Part shown: positions 50,585 through 59,863 of the stretch, in pieces
How positions within the stretch are numbered: the stretch's first letter is position 1
How the letters are laid out: every line of letters starts with the position of its first letter
DNA from: Peptococcaceae bacterium
GTDB taxonomy: Bacteria; Bacillota; Peptococcia; Peptococcales; Peptococcaceae
NCBI GenBank assembly: GCA_900759105.1
Contig: CAAETY010000066.1
Span: 1 to 64,000 of the forward strand
Length of the DNA stretch: 64,000 nt
Direction: 5' to 3'
The notes under the pieces: model-generated
Database searches by the model: none
What the model saw: the letters and a program-made list of their open reading frames with translations, nothing else
What the model was told of the DNA's origin: nothing
Translations under genes and position numbers: made by a program

Positions 50585-52609
50585 CTATGGTACGATTTTG
50601 CGTTCAATATCTGTAATCATTTCTTTTGCGCCTTCATTAAGCGGTTCTTTGACCAAATCTTCGGCAATTTGCTCTGCCAAGGCCAGTTCACTTTGATGAA
50701 AACCCGGTCGCGCCAGCTTAAAGAGTCCTTGGCCGTGTTGACGAAGTCCCAAAAGCTCACCAGGACCACGTTGACGCAAGTCCTCTTCGGCGATTTCAAA
50801 GCCGTTCGCAGTAGTGGCCATGAGCTTTAGGCGCGCTTGGCTTTCCTCGCTTTTGGTATCGCTAACCAATATGCAATAGCCTTTTTCGCTGCCTCGACCC
50901 ACGCGCCCGCGTAGCTGATGCAGCTGTGCCAAGCCAAATCGCTCTGCGTTCATAATAACCATTATTGTTGCATTTGGCACGTCTACGCCCACTTCGATGA
51001 CGGTTGTTGAAACCAACACTTGCAAATCACCATCACGAAAGGCCCCCATCACGGCGTCTTTCTCCGCCGCCTTCATGCGACCGTGCAAAAGTCCCACTTG
51101 CCACTTACGGAAAACCTCTTCCTGCAATTGCGCAGCCAATGACATGGCATTTTCTAGGTCAATCTTTTCTGATTCCTCCACCAATGGGCAAACGATAAAG
51201 GCTTGTCTGCCACGCTCGAGTTCTTCGCGCACAAAGCCATACATCGCTTGCAATCGTGGTGAATTAATCCACATGGTTTGGATTTTTTGACGATTTTTCG
51301 GCATCTCGTCAATCACTGTTAGCGATAAATCGCCGTAAACAGTAAGTGCCAAGGAACGTGGAATCGGTGTTGCTGTGGTAACGAGCAAATCAGGATTGTT
51401 GCCCTTTCGTTCCAGCGCCTCACGTTGCTTTACGCCAAATCGATGCTGTTCGTCAATGACAACCAGACTCAAGGACTTAAACTGTACCGGTTCCTCAATC
51501 AGGGCATGGGTTCCAACGACACAAGCGATATCACCGTTTTGTAAGCCCGCAAGAACTTCTGCTCTTTCCTTTGCCTTGCTTTGTCCGGTCAATCTTCCAA
51601 CACGAATGCCCAAGGGTTCAAAGGCACGCTTTGCCCCTTCGTAATGTTGGTCGGCAAGCACCCCGGTTGGCGCCATCAAGGCTGCCTGATGGCCATTGGA
51701 AATGGCTGCTAGCATGGCGTAAAAAGCAACGTTTGTCTTTCCGCTCCCAACATCACCTTGAAGCAAGCGATGCATTTGGTTGGGCCGTGCCATATCCGCC
51801 ATAATCGCCGTAATGGCACGTTCCTGTGCACCGGTCAGCTTATACGGCAAGCCTTTCACGAAGCGTTCAGCCAAATCTGCCGAAGCTGTGTGCGCAATGC
51901 CCGGCGTAGCACGCTGTTGGTTAAATTGTCCCCAAAGGGTAATGGCAAGGAACTCATACACGACCAAATCGGTAAAGGCACGGTTCGCTTCAACCATGGA
52001 CTTTGGGCAGTGCAGGGCGCGAATCGCATCACGATAGCCCATCATTCCATATCGGGCACACTGTTGTGGGGTCAGCGGTTCTTCCAGCTCATTCAAAAGT
52101 GCAAGCGCCGCATCGGTCACGCGAACCATATCGACTTTGCCCACCCCTTCTGTTAAACTATAGACTGGATGGACCGTGAGGTGGCGGCGCAAGCTCGCAT
52201 CGCTTTTAATGAAGAAATGCTCTTGCACGTCCAATTCCAAGCCATAGCGATGGTTTAGTCGTCCATATACCAAAATTTTCGTAGTAGGGTTAAGGTAGTT
52301 TTCAATTTGATGGCGGTTGTACCAGGTAGCAACTATTTCACCCTGTTCGCCTTCGAGCACGGCTTTTACCACCTTTACGCCACGGCGTGCACTTTTACTT
52401 ACATCAACATGAGTGACTCGGCCGAAAAAAACAGCGGTCTCCTCGTGATAAAGTGCCGCAACCGGCAACAATTGACTCCAATCCTCATAACGAAACGGAT
52501 AGAAAAAAAGCGCATCTCGTAGCGTGTGCAGGCCCATGCCTTCCAATCGTGTGCGTTTTTTGGGGCCAATCCCCTTCACCTTATCCAAACCATCTGTTAA
52601 ACGACTCAT
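50585..52609 (-). CDS. recG: ATP-dependent DNA helicase RecG
   Basis: A 674-residue SF2 helicase that remodels stalled forks and Holliday junctions. An N-terminal wedge with OB fold (about 55-150, FFGRVTHVD) precedes Walker A GDVGSGKT and the DEQH box (VVIDEQHRFG), then TATPIPRSL and the motif VI region QLRGRVGRG. The conserved RecG tail (LRQRGPGELLGLRQHG) is present. Start ATG with GGGGTG. It heads recG-rsmD-coiled-coil; the promoter must lie in the short gap or in the divergent HAD gene. Confidence 0.96.
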   Translation of the reverse strand: MSRLTDGLDKVKGIGPKKRTRLEGMGLHTLRDALFFYPFRYEDWSQLLPVAALYHEETAVFFGRVTHVDVSKSARRGVKVVKAVLEGEQGEIVATWYNRHQIENYLNPTTKILVYGRLNHRYGLELDVQEHFFIKSDASLRRHLTVHPVYSLTEGVGKVDMVRVTDAALALLNELEEPLTPQQCARYGMMGYRDAIRALHCPKSMVEANRAFTDLVVYEFLAITLWGQFNQQRATPGIAHTASADLAERFVKGLPYKLTGAQERAITAIMADMARPNQMHRLLQGDVGSGKTNVAFYAMLAAISNGHQAALMAPTGVLADQHYEGAKRAFEPLGIRVGRLTGQSKAKERAEVLAGLQNGDIACVVGTHALIEEPVQFKSLSLVVIDEQHRFGVKQREALERKGNNPDLLVTTATPIPRSLALTVYGDLSLTVIDEMPKNRQKIQTMWINSPRLQAMYGFVREELERGRQAFIVCPLVEESEKIDLENAMSLAAQLQEEVFRKWQVGLLHGRMKAAEKDAVMGAFRDGDLQVLVSTTVIEVGVDVPNATIMVIMNAERFGLAQLHQLRGRVGRGSEKGYCILVSDTKSEESQARLKLMATTANGFEIAEEDLRQRGPGELLGLRQHGQGLFKLARPGFHQSELALAEQIAEDLVKEPLNEGAKEMITDIERKIVP

Positions 52610-52641
52610 GTCTTCACCCCTATTCTTATTGGAGGTCCTGA

Positions 52642-53286
52642 ATGAAACAATATTCCACTTTTTTATTTGATTTTGACGGCACGCTTTTGGACAGCAACGA
52701 GCACGTGATCAGCTGTTTTCAAAAAGCTTTCCAGCATGTTCTTGGGAAGGATTTGCCACGTGAAACCATTACTGCTACCTTTGGCATTCCGCTGGCGCAA
52801 GCATTACAGGATTTGGCACCGGAACACGCCGATGAACTCCTTCGCGTTTATCGTCAATATTCCGATGAAGCCGGTTTTTCTATGCTATACGAAATTGACG
52901 GTGCGCACGATACCATCCGTGCTTTACACGACATGGGCTGCACCATCGCTATCGTAACCTCAAAAAAAGAAGTCAATGCCACTGCACAAATGGACTATAT
53001 CGGCATCGGCGACTATGTCGATTTTCTTGTCGGCCCTGAAAAAACCACTGCTCATAAGCCGGATCCGGCACCGATTTATTGTGCTCTTGAGCATCTGGGC
53101 GTCAACGCCGAAGATGCGCTCATGGTTGGCGACAGCCCGCACGATATTTTGTGCGGAAAAAACGCCCACGTGGATACCGCGGGCGTTCGATTCACAGCAG
53201 TGGACCTAGACAGTCTCCTTGCTACCTCGCCCACCTATATGCTCTCCCATTTGTCTGAGCTTTTACCGCTTGCAAAGGCGCAATAG
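52642..53286 (+). CDS. HAD-superfamily phosphatase (PpaX/phosphoglycolate phosphatase-like)
   Basis: A 214-residue HAD hydrolase. Motif I is DFDGTLLDSN with nucleophile Asp11, motif II is a Thr in IVTSKKE, and motifs III-IV are K in HKPDPAP and GDSPHD. The helical cap between residues 16 and 80 is the type found in PpaX and Gph. It cleaves phosphate from a small metabolite or pyrophosphate; which one cannot be told. GGAGG precedes the ATG. It is the only plus-strand gene in this stretch, divergent from recG. Its stop lies one base from the coaD stop, with no terminator between them. Confidence 0.87.
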   Translation: MKQYSTFLFDFDGTLLDSNEHVISCFQKAFQHVLGKDLPRETITATFGIPLAQALQDLAPEHADELLRVYRQYSDEAGFSMLYEIDGAHDTIRALHDMGCTIAIVTSKKEVNATAQMDYIGIGDYVDFLVGPEKTTAHKPDPAPIYCALEHLGVNAEDALMVGDSPHDILCGKNAHVDTAGVRFTAVDLDSLLATSPTYMLSHLSELLPLAKAQ

Positions 53287-53287
53287 G

Positions 53288-53761
53288 TTAGCACTTTTTG
53301 AGTAGCGCTTCATACACCGGTGCCGGTACAAAGCTCTTGATATCCCCGTGCAAGCTCGCAATATTGCGAATCATGCTGGAGCTTACCAGAGAAAATTCCC
53401 CGTCTGCCGTGAAGAAAACGGTTTCAATGTCCGGATTGAGGTGACGATTAAAGCTTGCCATTTGCATTTCATATTCAAAATCAGAAATCACGCGCAAGCC
53501 ACGTACAATGGCGCACGCTCCTCTGGACTTTGCATAATCAACCAGTAAACCGCTAAACACTTCCGTTTCCACGTTGTCAAAGTTCGCAGTGCTCGCTTTC
53601 ACCAAAGCCAAGCGTTCTTCTTCATTAAACAAGGTATTTTTGTAGTTATCGGTTGCTACCGCAACATATACTTTGTCGAACAAGCCCGATGCACGCTCAA
53701 TGATAGACATATGGCCGTTGGTGATTGGGTCAAAGGTACCGGAGTATACTGCTATTTTCAT
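53288..53761 (-). CDS. coaD: Phosphopantetheine adenylyltransferase
   Basis: A 157-residue nucleotidyltransferase for the fourth step of coenzyme A synthesis. The signature GTFDPITNGH (T/HxGH type) is near the N-terminus and the ISSS-type motif reads LVSSSMIR. Length matches CoaD. It lies about 80 bases downstream of dnaE on the same strand and ends back to back with the HAD gene. GAGGAA precedes the ATG. Confidence 0.96.
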   Translation of the reverse strand: MKIAVYSGTFDPITNGHMSIIERASGLFDKVYVAVATDNYKNTLFNEEERLALVKASTANFDNVETEVFSGLLVDYAKSRGACAIVRGLRVISDFEYEMQMASFNRHLNPDIETVFFTADGEFSLVSSSMIRNIASLHGDIKSFVPAPVYEALLKKC

Positions 53762-53814
53762 ATTTTAATTCCTCATTTTGTTTAAGTTTTTTTCGCATCA
53801 ATGTGCGAAATACT

Positions 53815-53844
53815 GCCCCAAGCCCGTTGCTTGGGGCATTTTTT
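53815..53844 (+). terminator. Plus-oriented terminator between coaD and dnaE
   Basis: Perfect 8-bp stem GCCCCAAG / CTTGGGGC followed by ATTTTTT on the plus strand. The T-run overlaps the dnaE stop codon. The only plus-strand gene upstream is the HAD phosphatase, so HAD transcripts may run antisense through coaD and stop here. On the minus strand the hairpin lacks a T-run but may slow dnaE read-through. Confidence 0.7.
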
Positions 53845-56800
53845 ATTGCTCATCTAGCGGTTTGTCGCTCACCGCTTGGGTTTTAATATTGACATTTTCA
53901 GCGCCAAATTCCGCACGCAGGTGATTAAATGCCGTCGGTTCATCTGCCAACCAATATTCTTCGTTCAAAACCATCATGCTTTTGGTTTCTGCATAAAACA
54001 AAAATACAGGCACTTCACCATGCATTTCGCGGGACAAAAATCCCACCACCTGATCGTCATTATATGAAAGTGTTTTATCAATTTTGATAAACACACGCAC
54101 CGGCGCTGTTTGCGGATCGGTATGCTTGAGTTCAAGCGGCGCCATTGACTCGACAAAAATCTTCTTTTCATCGTCTTGGATATTCACACGGCCACGCACC
54201 ACGCATGGCTGATTTTCTTCGAGCAAATGGCGCACTTCCGGAAGCGTACGTGGGAAGATAAGCAAATCAATATCCCCTTCCATGCCACCCAACAGTGCAT
54301 ATGCCATCAAATCGCCTTTTTTGGTGGTCTGCATGCGAATATTGGAGAGTATTCCGCAAAGCGTCACCGTGGTATTGTCAAACTGCTCGCTGATTTCCGC
54401 AATGGTACAGCTTGCAATGCGACGAATCTCACGCTCGTAATCTTCAAGGGGATGTCCGCTGACGTAAATTCCCAAAAGCTCCTTTTCAAACCGCAAACGG
54501 TCATCCTTGGCAAAATCTTCCAAATCAGGAATATCCACGTTGACCTCGTTAAGGCTTGGTGCTTCTACAAAATCAAAGAGCGACATTTGGTTTGAGTTTT
54601 TCGCCTTTTGAATTTGTTGCGCTTGACCAACGGCTTCATCTAGCACCGCCAAAAGGCCACGCGACCCCTGTCCCAAAGAATCAAATGCCCCACATTTGAT
54701 GAGGTTTTCGAGCACACGCTTGTTTAGGGTACCTCCAATCTCTGCACGGGTGCAAAAATCTTGGAAAGATGTGAACGGCGCTTCACTGCGCGCTTCACAA
54801 ATAAGATTCACCGGATGTTGACCAACACCCTTAATCGCCCCCATACCAAAGCGAATCCCCTCGTCAGTAGCCGTAAAGTTTGTACCGCTGGCGTTGATAT
54901 CCGGTGGCAACACCGGAATCCCCAAGCGACGACATTCTTCGATATGGAACGTCACCTTATCTAAGCGGTCAATAAAGGAGTTTAACGTTTCTGCCATAAA
55001 TTCTTTTGGATAGTGACATTTGAGCCACGCTGTTTGGAAGGCCAACAGGCCGTAAGCTGCACTGTGACTCTTATTGAAGCCATAGCCCGCAAAATATTCA
55101 ATGAGTTCGAAGATTTTTTGAGCTGTTTCAGGCGGTGTCCCACCTTTTTCTGCCCCTTCAATGAATTGTGTCTTGTAGTTGGCGATGATTTCCGGTTTTT
55201 TCTTCCCCATCGCGCGCCGCAACATGTCCGCTTCCCCCAAGGTAAATCCGGAAAGGCGAGAAGCAATTTGCATAACCTGTTCCTGATAGAGAATAACGCC
55301 GTAGGTTGTATTCAATATGGTTTCGAGCTTTGGGTCCAGATAGGTAATCTCTTGTTCGCCGTGTTTGCGTGCAATAAAATCTTCTACCATGCCACTGCCC
55401 AGCGGCCCCGGACGATACAACGCCACAAGCGCAATGATGTCTTCGAGATTTGTTGGCTGCAGCTCCTTCAAAATAGCGCGAAGGCCACTGCCTTCCATCT
55501 GGAAGACCCCAATGGAATCGCCATTGGAAAGCATTTTGTAGGTTTCGGGATCATCGTCCGGAATTTGGCTAAAATCAATCGTCACGCCATAACGTTCTTT
55601 CACCGACTCAATGGTTTTATTCACCACGGTGAGCGTTCGCAAACCCAAAAAGTCCATCTTCAAAAGCCCAATGGCTTCTACATCATCCTTTGGATATTGC
55701 GTAATGACTGCATCATCCTTGGTACGTTGAAGCGGTAAATAATGGTCCACAGGATCGGCTGAAATCACGACCCCGGCGGCGTGTGTTCCGGCGTTACGCG
55801 GTAGCCCTTCTAAGCTTTTCGCCATGCGAATCATGCGCGCAATTTCTTCATCCGATTCAATCAAGGCACGCAATTCGTCACTTGCTGCAATGGCCTTCTC
55901 GATGGTCATACCCAGCTCATTCGGAATCAGCTTCGCAACCTTGTTTACCATCGAAAGTGGCACATTGAGCACACGCCCAACATCACGCACCGCACCCTTG
56001 GCCAACATGCTACCGAAGGTGATAATCTGCGTCACATGGTCTGCCCCATATCGTCGTGACACATAATCAATGACCTCGCCACGTCGTTCGTAGCAAAAGT
56101 CAATATCAATATCCGGCATGCTGACACGTTCCGGGTTCAAGAAACGTTCAAAAAGAAGCTGATACTTGAGTGGGTCAATGTCGGTAATACTCAAAAGATA
56201 GCTGACAATACTCCCGGCAGCAGAGCCACGCCCGGGCCCGACAAAGATATCATTATTTTTGGCATAATGCACAAAATCCCAAACAATCAAAAAATAAGTA
56301 TTATAGCCCATTTGGTCTATGATACCCAGTTCATAGTCTAACCGGTCATACACCGTCTGATCTGCATGGGGATAGCGCTTGATAATGCCCTCTTCACAGA
56401 GCTTTCGCAAATACGCCTTGTCATCCATGCCCGCCGGTGTATCAAAATTCGGCATATAGTTGTGACCTAGCGTAAAATCAAAATTACACTTTTCAGCCAC
56501 ACGCACTGTTTCATCCAAGGCTTCTGCATCTTCCGGCAGCATACGAAGCATTTCATCGTAGCTTTTAAAGTAATACTCGCGCTCGTTAAAGCGCATACGA
56601 TCTTCGGCATCTAATGTTTTCCCTGTTTGAATGCAAAGCATAACATCCTGCACTTCGGCATCCTCAGCCTTTACATAATGGTTATCGTTGGTCGCAACCA
56701 GTTTTATGCCCAGCTCCTTAGAAAGGGCACGCAAGCCCTCGTTCACCTTGTATTGTTCAGGAATACCGTGATTTTGCAGCTCAAAATAATAATCCTCGCC

Positions 56801-57298
56801 GAAAAGGTTTTGATACCAGACTGCAGTTTCGCGTGCCGCTTCGATGTTATCCTGCATCAATAAACGAGGCACCTCACCCCCAAGGCAAGCACTCATGGCA
56901 ATCAATCCCTCGTGGTATTCCGACAAAAGCTCACGGTCCACACGTGGATGATAGTAAAACCCTTCCAAGCTCGCTTGTGAAACAAGCTTACATATATTGC
57001 GATAGCCGGTATCGTTTTTCACCAAGAGAATTAAATGATAAGGCGCCGCATCCACTCGGCTTTCTTTGTCAAAGCGGGTGCGCGGCGCCACATAAACCTC
57101 ACAACCGATAATCGGCTTAATGCCCTTATCCTTGCATGCACGATAAAACTCCACGGCGCCGTACATCACGCCGTGGTCTGTAATCGCCAGGGCAGGCATT
57201 CCAAGTTCTGCGGCACGTGCCACTTCATCGGAAATACGTCCCGCCCCGTCCAGCAGGCTATAAGCAGTATGGTTGTGTAAATGAACAAACGGTTTCAT
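53843..57298 (-). CDS. dnaE: DNA polymerase III subunit alpha, DnaE type
   Basis: An 1151-residue replicative polymerase. The N-terminal PHP domain begins with VHLHNHTAYSLLDG. The C-family palm carries the catalytic acids in PDIDIDF and the GPGRGSAAGS block upstream of it; a helix-hairpin-helix region and OB fold (about 985-1060) follow. Length is typical of DnaE1/DnaE rather than PolC. AAAGGA precedes the ATG. It follows the YtoI-like gene by 15 bases, an arrangement also known in Bacillus. Confidence 0.96.
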   Translation of the reverse strand: MKPFVHLHNHTAYSLLDGAGRISDEVARAAELGMPALAITDHGVMYGAVEFYRACKDKGIKPIIGCEVYVAPRTRFDKESRVDAAPYHLILLVKNDTGYRNICKLVSQASLEGFYYHPRVDRELLSEYHEGLIAMSACLGGEVPRLLMQDNIEAARETAVWYQNLFGEDYYFELQNHGIPEQYKVNEGLRALSKELGIKLVATNDNHYVKAEDAEVQDVMLCIQTGKTLDAEDRMRFNEREYYFKSYDEMLRMLPEDAEALDETVRVAEKCNFDFTLGHNYMPNFDTPAGMDDKAYLRKLCEEGIIKRYPHADQTVYDRLDYELGIIDQMGYNTYFLIVWDFVHYAKNNDIFVGPGRGSAAGSIVSYLLSITDIDPLKYQLLFERFLNPERVSMPDIDIDFCYERRGEVIDYVSRRYGADHVTQIITFGSMLAKGAVRDVGRVLNVPLSMVNKVAKLIPNELGMTIEKAIAASDELRALIESDEEIARMIRMAKSLEGLPRNAGTHAAGVVISADPVDHYLPLQRTKDDAVITQYPKDDVEAIGLLKMDFLGLRTLTVVNKTIESVKERYGVTIDFSQIPDDDPETYKMLSNGDSIGVFQMEGSGLRAILKELQPTNLEDIIALVALYRPGPLGSGMVEDFIARKHGEQEITYLDPKLETILNTTYGVILYQEQVMQIASRLSGFTLGEADMLRRAMGKKKPEIIANYKTQFIEGAEKGGTPPETAQKIFELIEYFAGYGFNKSHSAAYGLLAFQTAWLKCHYPKEFMAETLNSFIDRLDKVTFHIEECRRLGIPVLPPDINASGTNFTATDEGIRFGMGAIKGVGQHPVNLICEARSEAPFTSFQDFCTRAEIGGTLNKRVLENLIKCGAFDSLGQGSRGLLAVLDEAVGQAQQIQKAKNSNQMSLFDFVEAPSLNEVNVDIPDLEDFAKDDRLRFEKELLGIYVSGHPLEDYEREIRRIASCTIAEISEQFDNTTVTLCGILSNIRMQTTKKGDLMAYALLGGMEGDIDLLIFPRTLPEVRHLLEENQPCVVRGRVNIQDDEKKIFVESMAPLELKHTDPQTAPVRVFIKIDKTLSYNDDQVVGFLSREMHGEVPVFLFYAETKSMMVLNEEYWLADEPTAFNHLRAEFGAENVNIKTQAVSDKPLDEQ

Positions 57299-57313
57299 CG
57301 AAAAATCCTTTGC

Positions 57314-58621
57314 TTATGCTTCTCTGATAAATAAATCAACTTCACTGATAGCCACCAAGCGACCGTCCACGGTTTCAATACGAACGGAAGCATGATGTTG
57401 ACCATTAAATTCGGATAAAATCGGCATAATATATACTTCTTCTTCAGCGCCGACTTCACTATAAAAGCGTGTGTTAACCTGATACACCTGACCCAAAAGA
57501 TTTTTAACCACACGCATCGCAATCACTGCGGCATTGGAGCTAAAAATGTTACATGTGCCAATACTTAATGTGCCGTATTCATCAAGCATATACGGAATAA
57601 TACGCCCGGACAAAATAACATCCGGTTCGCGTGCCACCACAGAAAAACCACTCATACAAATATTGTCAGACGTATCGCCCAAATGAGGTTGTTTCTGCAT
57701 GGTTTGTTGGGCTTCAATAAAATCTTTTAAGCCAACCACGCCAATCAGATGATTTTCATTATCCACTACCGGTACGAGCTCAACTTGTTCCAACACGAGC
57801 AAGCGCCCGAGATAGCTTACCAAGGTATCAGCGTGCACCACCACCGGATTTGGTGTCATCACCTCATCCATTAAGGTTACTTGGCTCACGCCGGTTACAT
57901 CATAAGCGGTAACCATTCCTTCCAGGTAGCCTTCGGCATTGACAATAGGAAATCCTCTGTGACCGGTTTGCAAGCTCAATTCATTCCAGTCCTCAACAGT
58001 ATCATAGGATTTGAGTACATAGGGGTCAGTGGTCATAATGTCCGACACCGTCACAAGCTCGCGCTTTTGTACACGTTCAACAATGGCTTGGTTAATGGCT
58101 GTGATAGAGTCAAAAATATCGTATGGTGTCGCAATAATAATCATATCAACGGGAATTTCTTTGAGCTTATCTGAAACGGCGATCCCGCTTCCCCCGGTGA
58201 GCATGACCGGAAGCTCGTGTTCGCAAGCATATGCAAGCATATCCTTGTCGTATTCCCCAATAATCATCGTAGAAGGGCGTGGATTGCGTTCACGCAAATG
58301 CGTCAGGTTGCTCGCTACAAAGAACGCTTTTGGTGCAATGTCTGATTTATCCGCACCAAGTAAAATCTTGCCTTCGACAATATTAGACAATTCACGATAG
58401 GTTAAGGTGTCGATAGAACGTTCCTTTACCTGTTCAATACGGATGGTTCCCACCTTTGGAATAGAAGACACCAAGCCCTGGTTCTCCGCCTCCTTGATGG
58501 CACGATACACTGTCCCTTCACTGATATTCATTTGACGCGCCAACTGTCGCACGGAAACTTTTTCGCCAACTTCCAAGCTTTCGATATACTCAATGACGAT
58601 TTCATGTTTCGTTTTTTGCAT
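57314..58621 (-). CDS. ytoI: YtoI-like regulator: HTH, DRTGG, CBS pair, hotdog domain
   Basis: A 435-residue cytoplasmic protein. Domains in order: winged HTH (about 1-65; VRQLARQMNISEGTVYRAIK), DRTGG domain (about 70-180), two CBS domains (about 195-315; MTTDPYVL and MTPNPVVV mark them), and a hotdog/MaoC-like domain (about 325-435). This is the YtoI architecture. CBS domains usually bind adenosine nucleotides, so it may report energy status; its target genes are unknown. The start is ATG at 58621 behind GGAGG. It lies directly upstream of dnaE, as in Bacillus. Confidence 0.88.
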   Translation of the reverse strand: MQKTKHEIVIEYIESLEVGEKVSVRQLARQMNISEGTVYRAIKEAENQGLVSSIPKVGTIRIEQVKERSIDTLTYRELSNIVEGKILLGADKSDIAPKAFFVASNLTHLRERNPRPSTMIIGEYDKDMLAYACEHELPVMLTGGSGIAVSDKLKEIPVDMIIIATPYDIFDSITAINQAIVERVQKRELVTVSDIMTTDPYVLKSYDTVEDWNELSLQTGHRGFPIVNAEGYLEGMVTAYDVTGVSQVTLMDEVMTPNPVVVHADTLVSYLGRLLVLEQVELVPVVDNENHLIGVVGLKDFIEAQQTMQKQPHLGDTSDNICMSGFSVVAREPDVILSGRIIPYMLDEYGTLSIGTCNIFSSNAAVIAMRVVKNLLGQVYQVNTRFYSEVGAEEEVYIMPILSEFNGQHHASVRIETVDGRLVAISEVDLFIREA

Positions 58622-58658
58622 GACACACCTCCTTTGTTGAAATCTTAGCTTATAATTC

Positions 58659-58690
58659 AAAAAAAGCCTTTGCCATCACAGACAAAGGCT
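58659..58690 (-). terminator. Terminator of the efp operon
   Basis: Perfect 8-bp minus-strand stem AGCCTTTG / CAAAGGCT followed by seven T. Confidence 0.9.
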
Positions 58691-58760
58691 CTTCATCTTA
58701 AAATGAAATTGTTAATTCTGCACTACATAACGGCACGCCGGCCTTCATCCAGCGCTAGAA

Positions 58761-59192
58761 TCAGTCTTCGTCCAATTCTTCTTCGAGGACGATTTCATCA
58801 TCTTCCACTTCTTCGTAGTCATCACCCAATACTGCAACGACAGCATCGCAATTAGGGCAAAGTACTTCGATTGGTTCATCATAGACGCCGTGATAGTAGC
58901 CGATGGTTTCGCCGCAAACCGGACATTCGGTTTCTACGAATAAATCATCGTCATCACAAAAATCTTCATCGTCATCAAAGATTAAATCTTCAATATCGCC
59001 AAGGTCTTCATCAATGGCTTCTGCATATTCAGTCAATTCGTGAACATATTCTTCGAGTGATTCGATTTCTTCAGCCATATCGTTCAGGCAATCCAAAAGC
59101 GCCTTAACAAAGTCACCTTTAAATTCGTCTTTTGTTAAGCCTTTACCTTCTGCTAAACCCTTCAAATATGCTGCATGTTGTGATAAATCCAT
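58761..59192 (-). CDS. CD1247-domain acidic zinc-ribbon protein
   Basis: A 143-residue protein. The N-terminus (1-60; DLSQHAAYLKGLAEGKGL) matches the CD1247 N-terminal domain of clostridial proteins. A strongly acidic linker follows, then a zinc ribbon with CPVC (about 92-95) and CPNC (about 117-120), and an acidic tail. The start is the ATG at 59192 with AAAGGGG; a 29-codon extension overlaps the efp end. It follows efp by about 35 bases and shares its promoter. Function unknown; the zinc ribbon and charge suggest protein or RNA contacts. Confidence 0.8.
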   Translation of the reverse strand: MDLSQHAAYLKGLAEGKGLTKDEFKGDFVKALLDCLNDMAEEIESLEEYVHELTEYAEAIDEDLGDIEDLIFDDDEDFCDDDDLFVETECPVCGETIGYYHGVYDEPIEVLCPNCDAVVAVLGDDYEEVEDDEIVLEEELDED

Positions 59193-59226
59193 TTTTTGAA
59201 TCCCCTTTCGGCACTTTGTGCAGAAC

Positions 59227-59784
59227 TTACGCTCTTTCGATGTATTGACCGGTACGAGTATCGATACGAAGAACGTCACCGGTGTTTACAAAGAATGGAA
59301 CGTTAACAACAACGCCGGTTTCCATGGTTGCCGGTTTGGTACCGCCGGATTGGGTATCACCCTTAATCCCCGGTTCGGTTTCAACAACTTCGAGTTCAAC
59401 GGTGTTTGGCAATTCTACGCCAAGGATATCGCCGTTGTAGCTGTTGATTTGGCAGTCCATGTTTTCTTTGAGGAACTTTTCGCCACCAGCGAGCTGTTCA
59501 GCACTGAGGCTAACTTGTTCGTAGGTGTTGTTGTCCATGAATACATAGTATTCGCCATCGAAATAGAGATATTGCATCATGTTACGGTCGATGGTTGCCT
59601 TAGGCAACTTTTCACCACCACGGAAAGTCAATTCAGTGGTAGCACCGTTTTTTAAGTTTTTTAATTTGGTACGTACGAAAGCTGCACCTTTACCTGGTTT
59701 TACGTGTTGAAATTCAAGTACTTGACATGGAGCACCGTTATATTCGATGGTTACCCCTGGTCTGAAATCGTTGGATGAAATCAT
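59227..59784 (-). CDS. efp: Elongation factor P
   Basis: A 185-residue translation factor that relieves ribosomes stalled at polyproline. Domain I is a KOW-like barrel with the tip loop PGKGAAF (Lys32, the residue modified in other bacteria), followed by two OB domains; the C-terminus carries the usual GDVLRIDTRTGQY block. AGGAGG is well placed. A strong promoter lies just upstream. No genes for lysine modification (epmABC) are seen here. Confidence 0.97.
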   Translation of the reverse strand: MISSNDFRPGVTIEYNGAPCQVLEFQHVKPGKGAAFVRTKLKNLKNGATTELTFRGGEKLPKATIDRNMMQYLYFDGEYYVFMDNNTYEQVSLSAEQLAGGEKFLKENMDCQINSYNGDILGVELPNTVELEVVETEPGIKGDTQSGGTKPATMETGVVVNVPFFVNTGDVLRIDTRTGQYIERA

Positions 59785-59820
59785 GCGCTAAACTCCTCCT
59801 AATAAAATAACATCTAATTT

Positions 59821-59849
59821 ATTATACAGTAGGTGGTGAAATTTATCAA
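59821..59849 (-). promoter_or_regulatory. Promoter of efp
   Basis: Minus strand: -35 TTGATA (59844-59849), 17-base spacer, -10 TATAAT preceded by TG (59821-59826). Confidence 0.85.
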
Positions 59850-59863
59850 TATTTCCCTACAAA

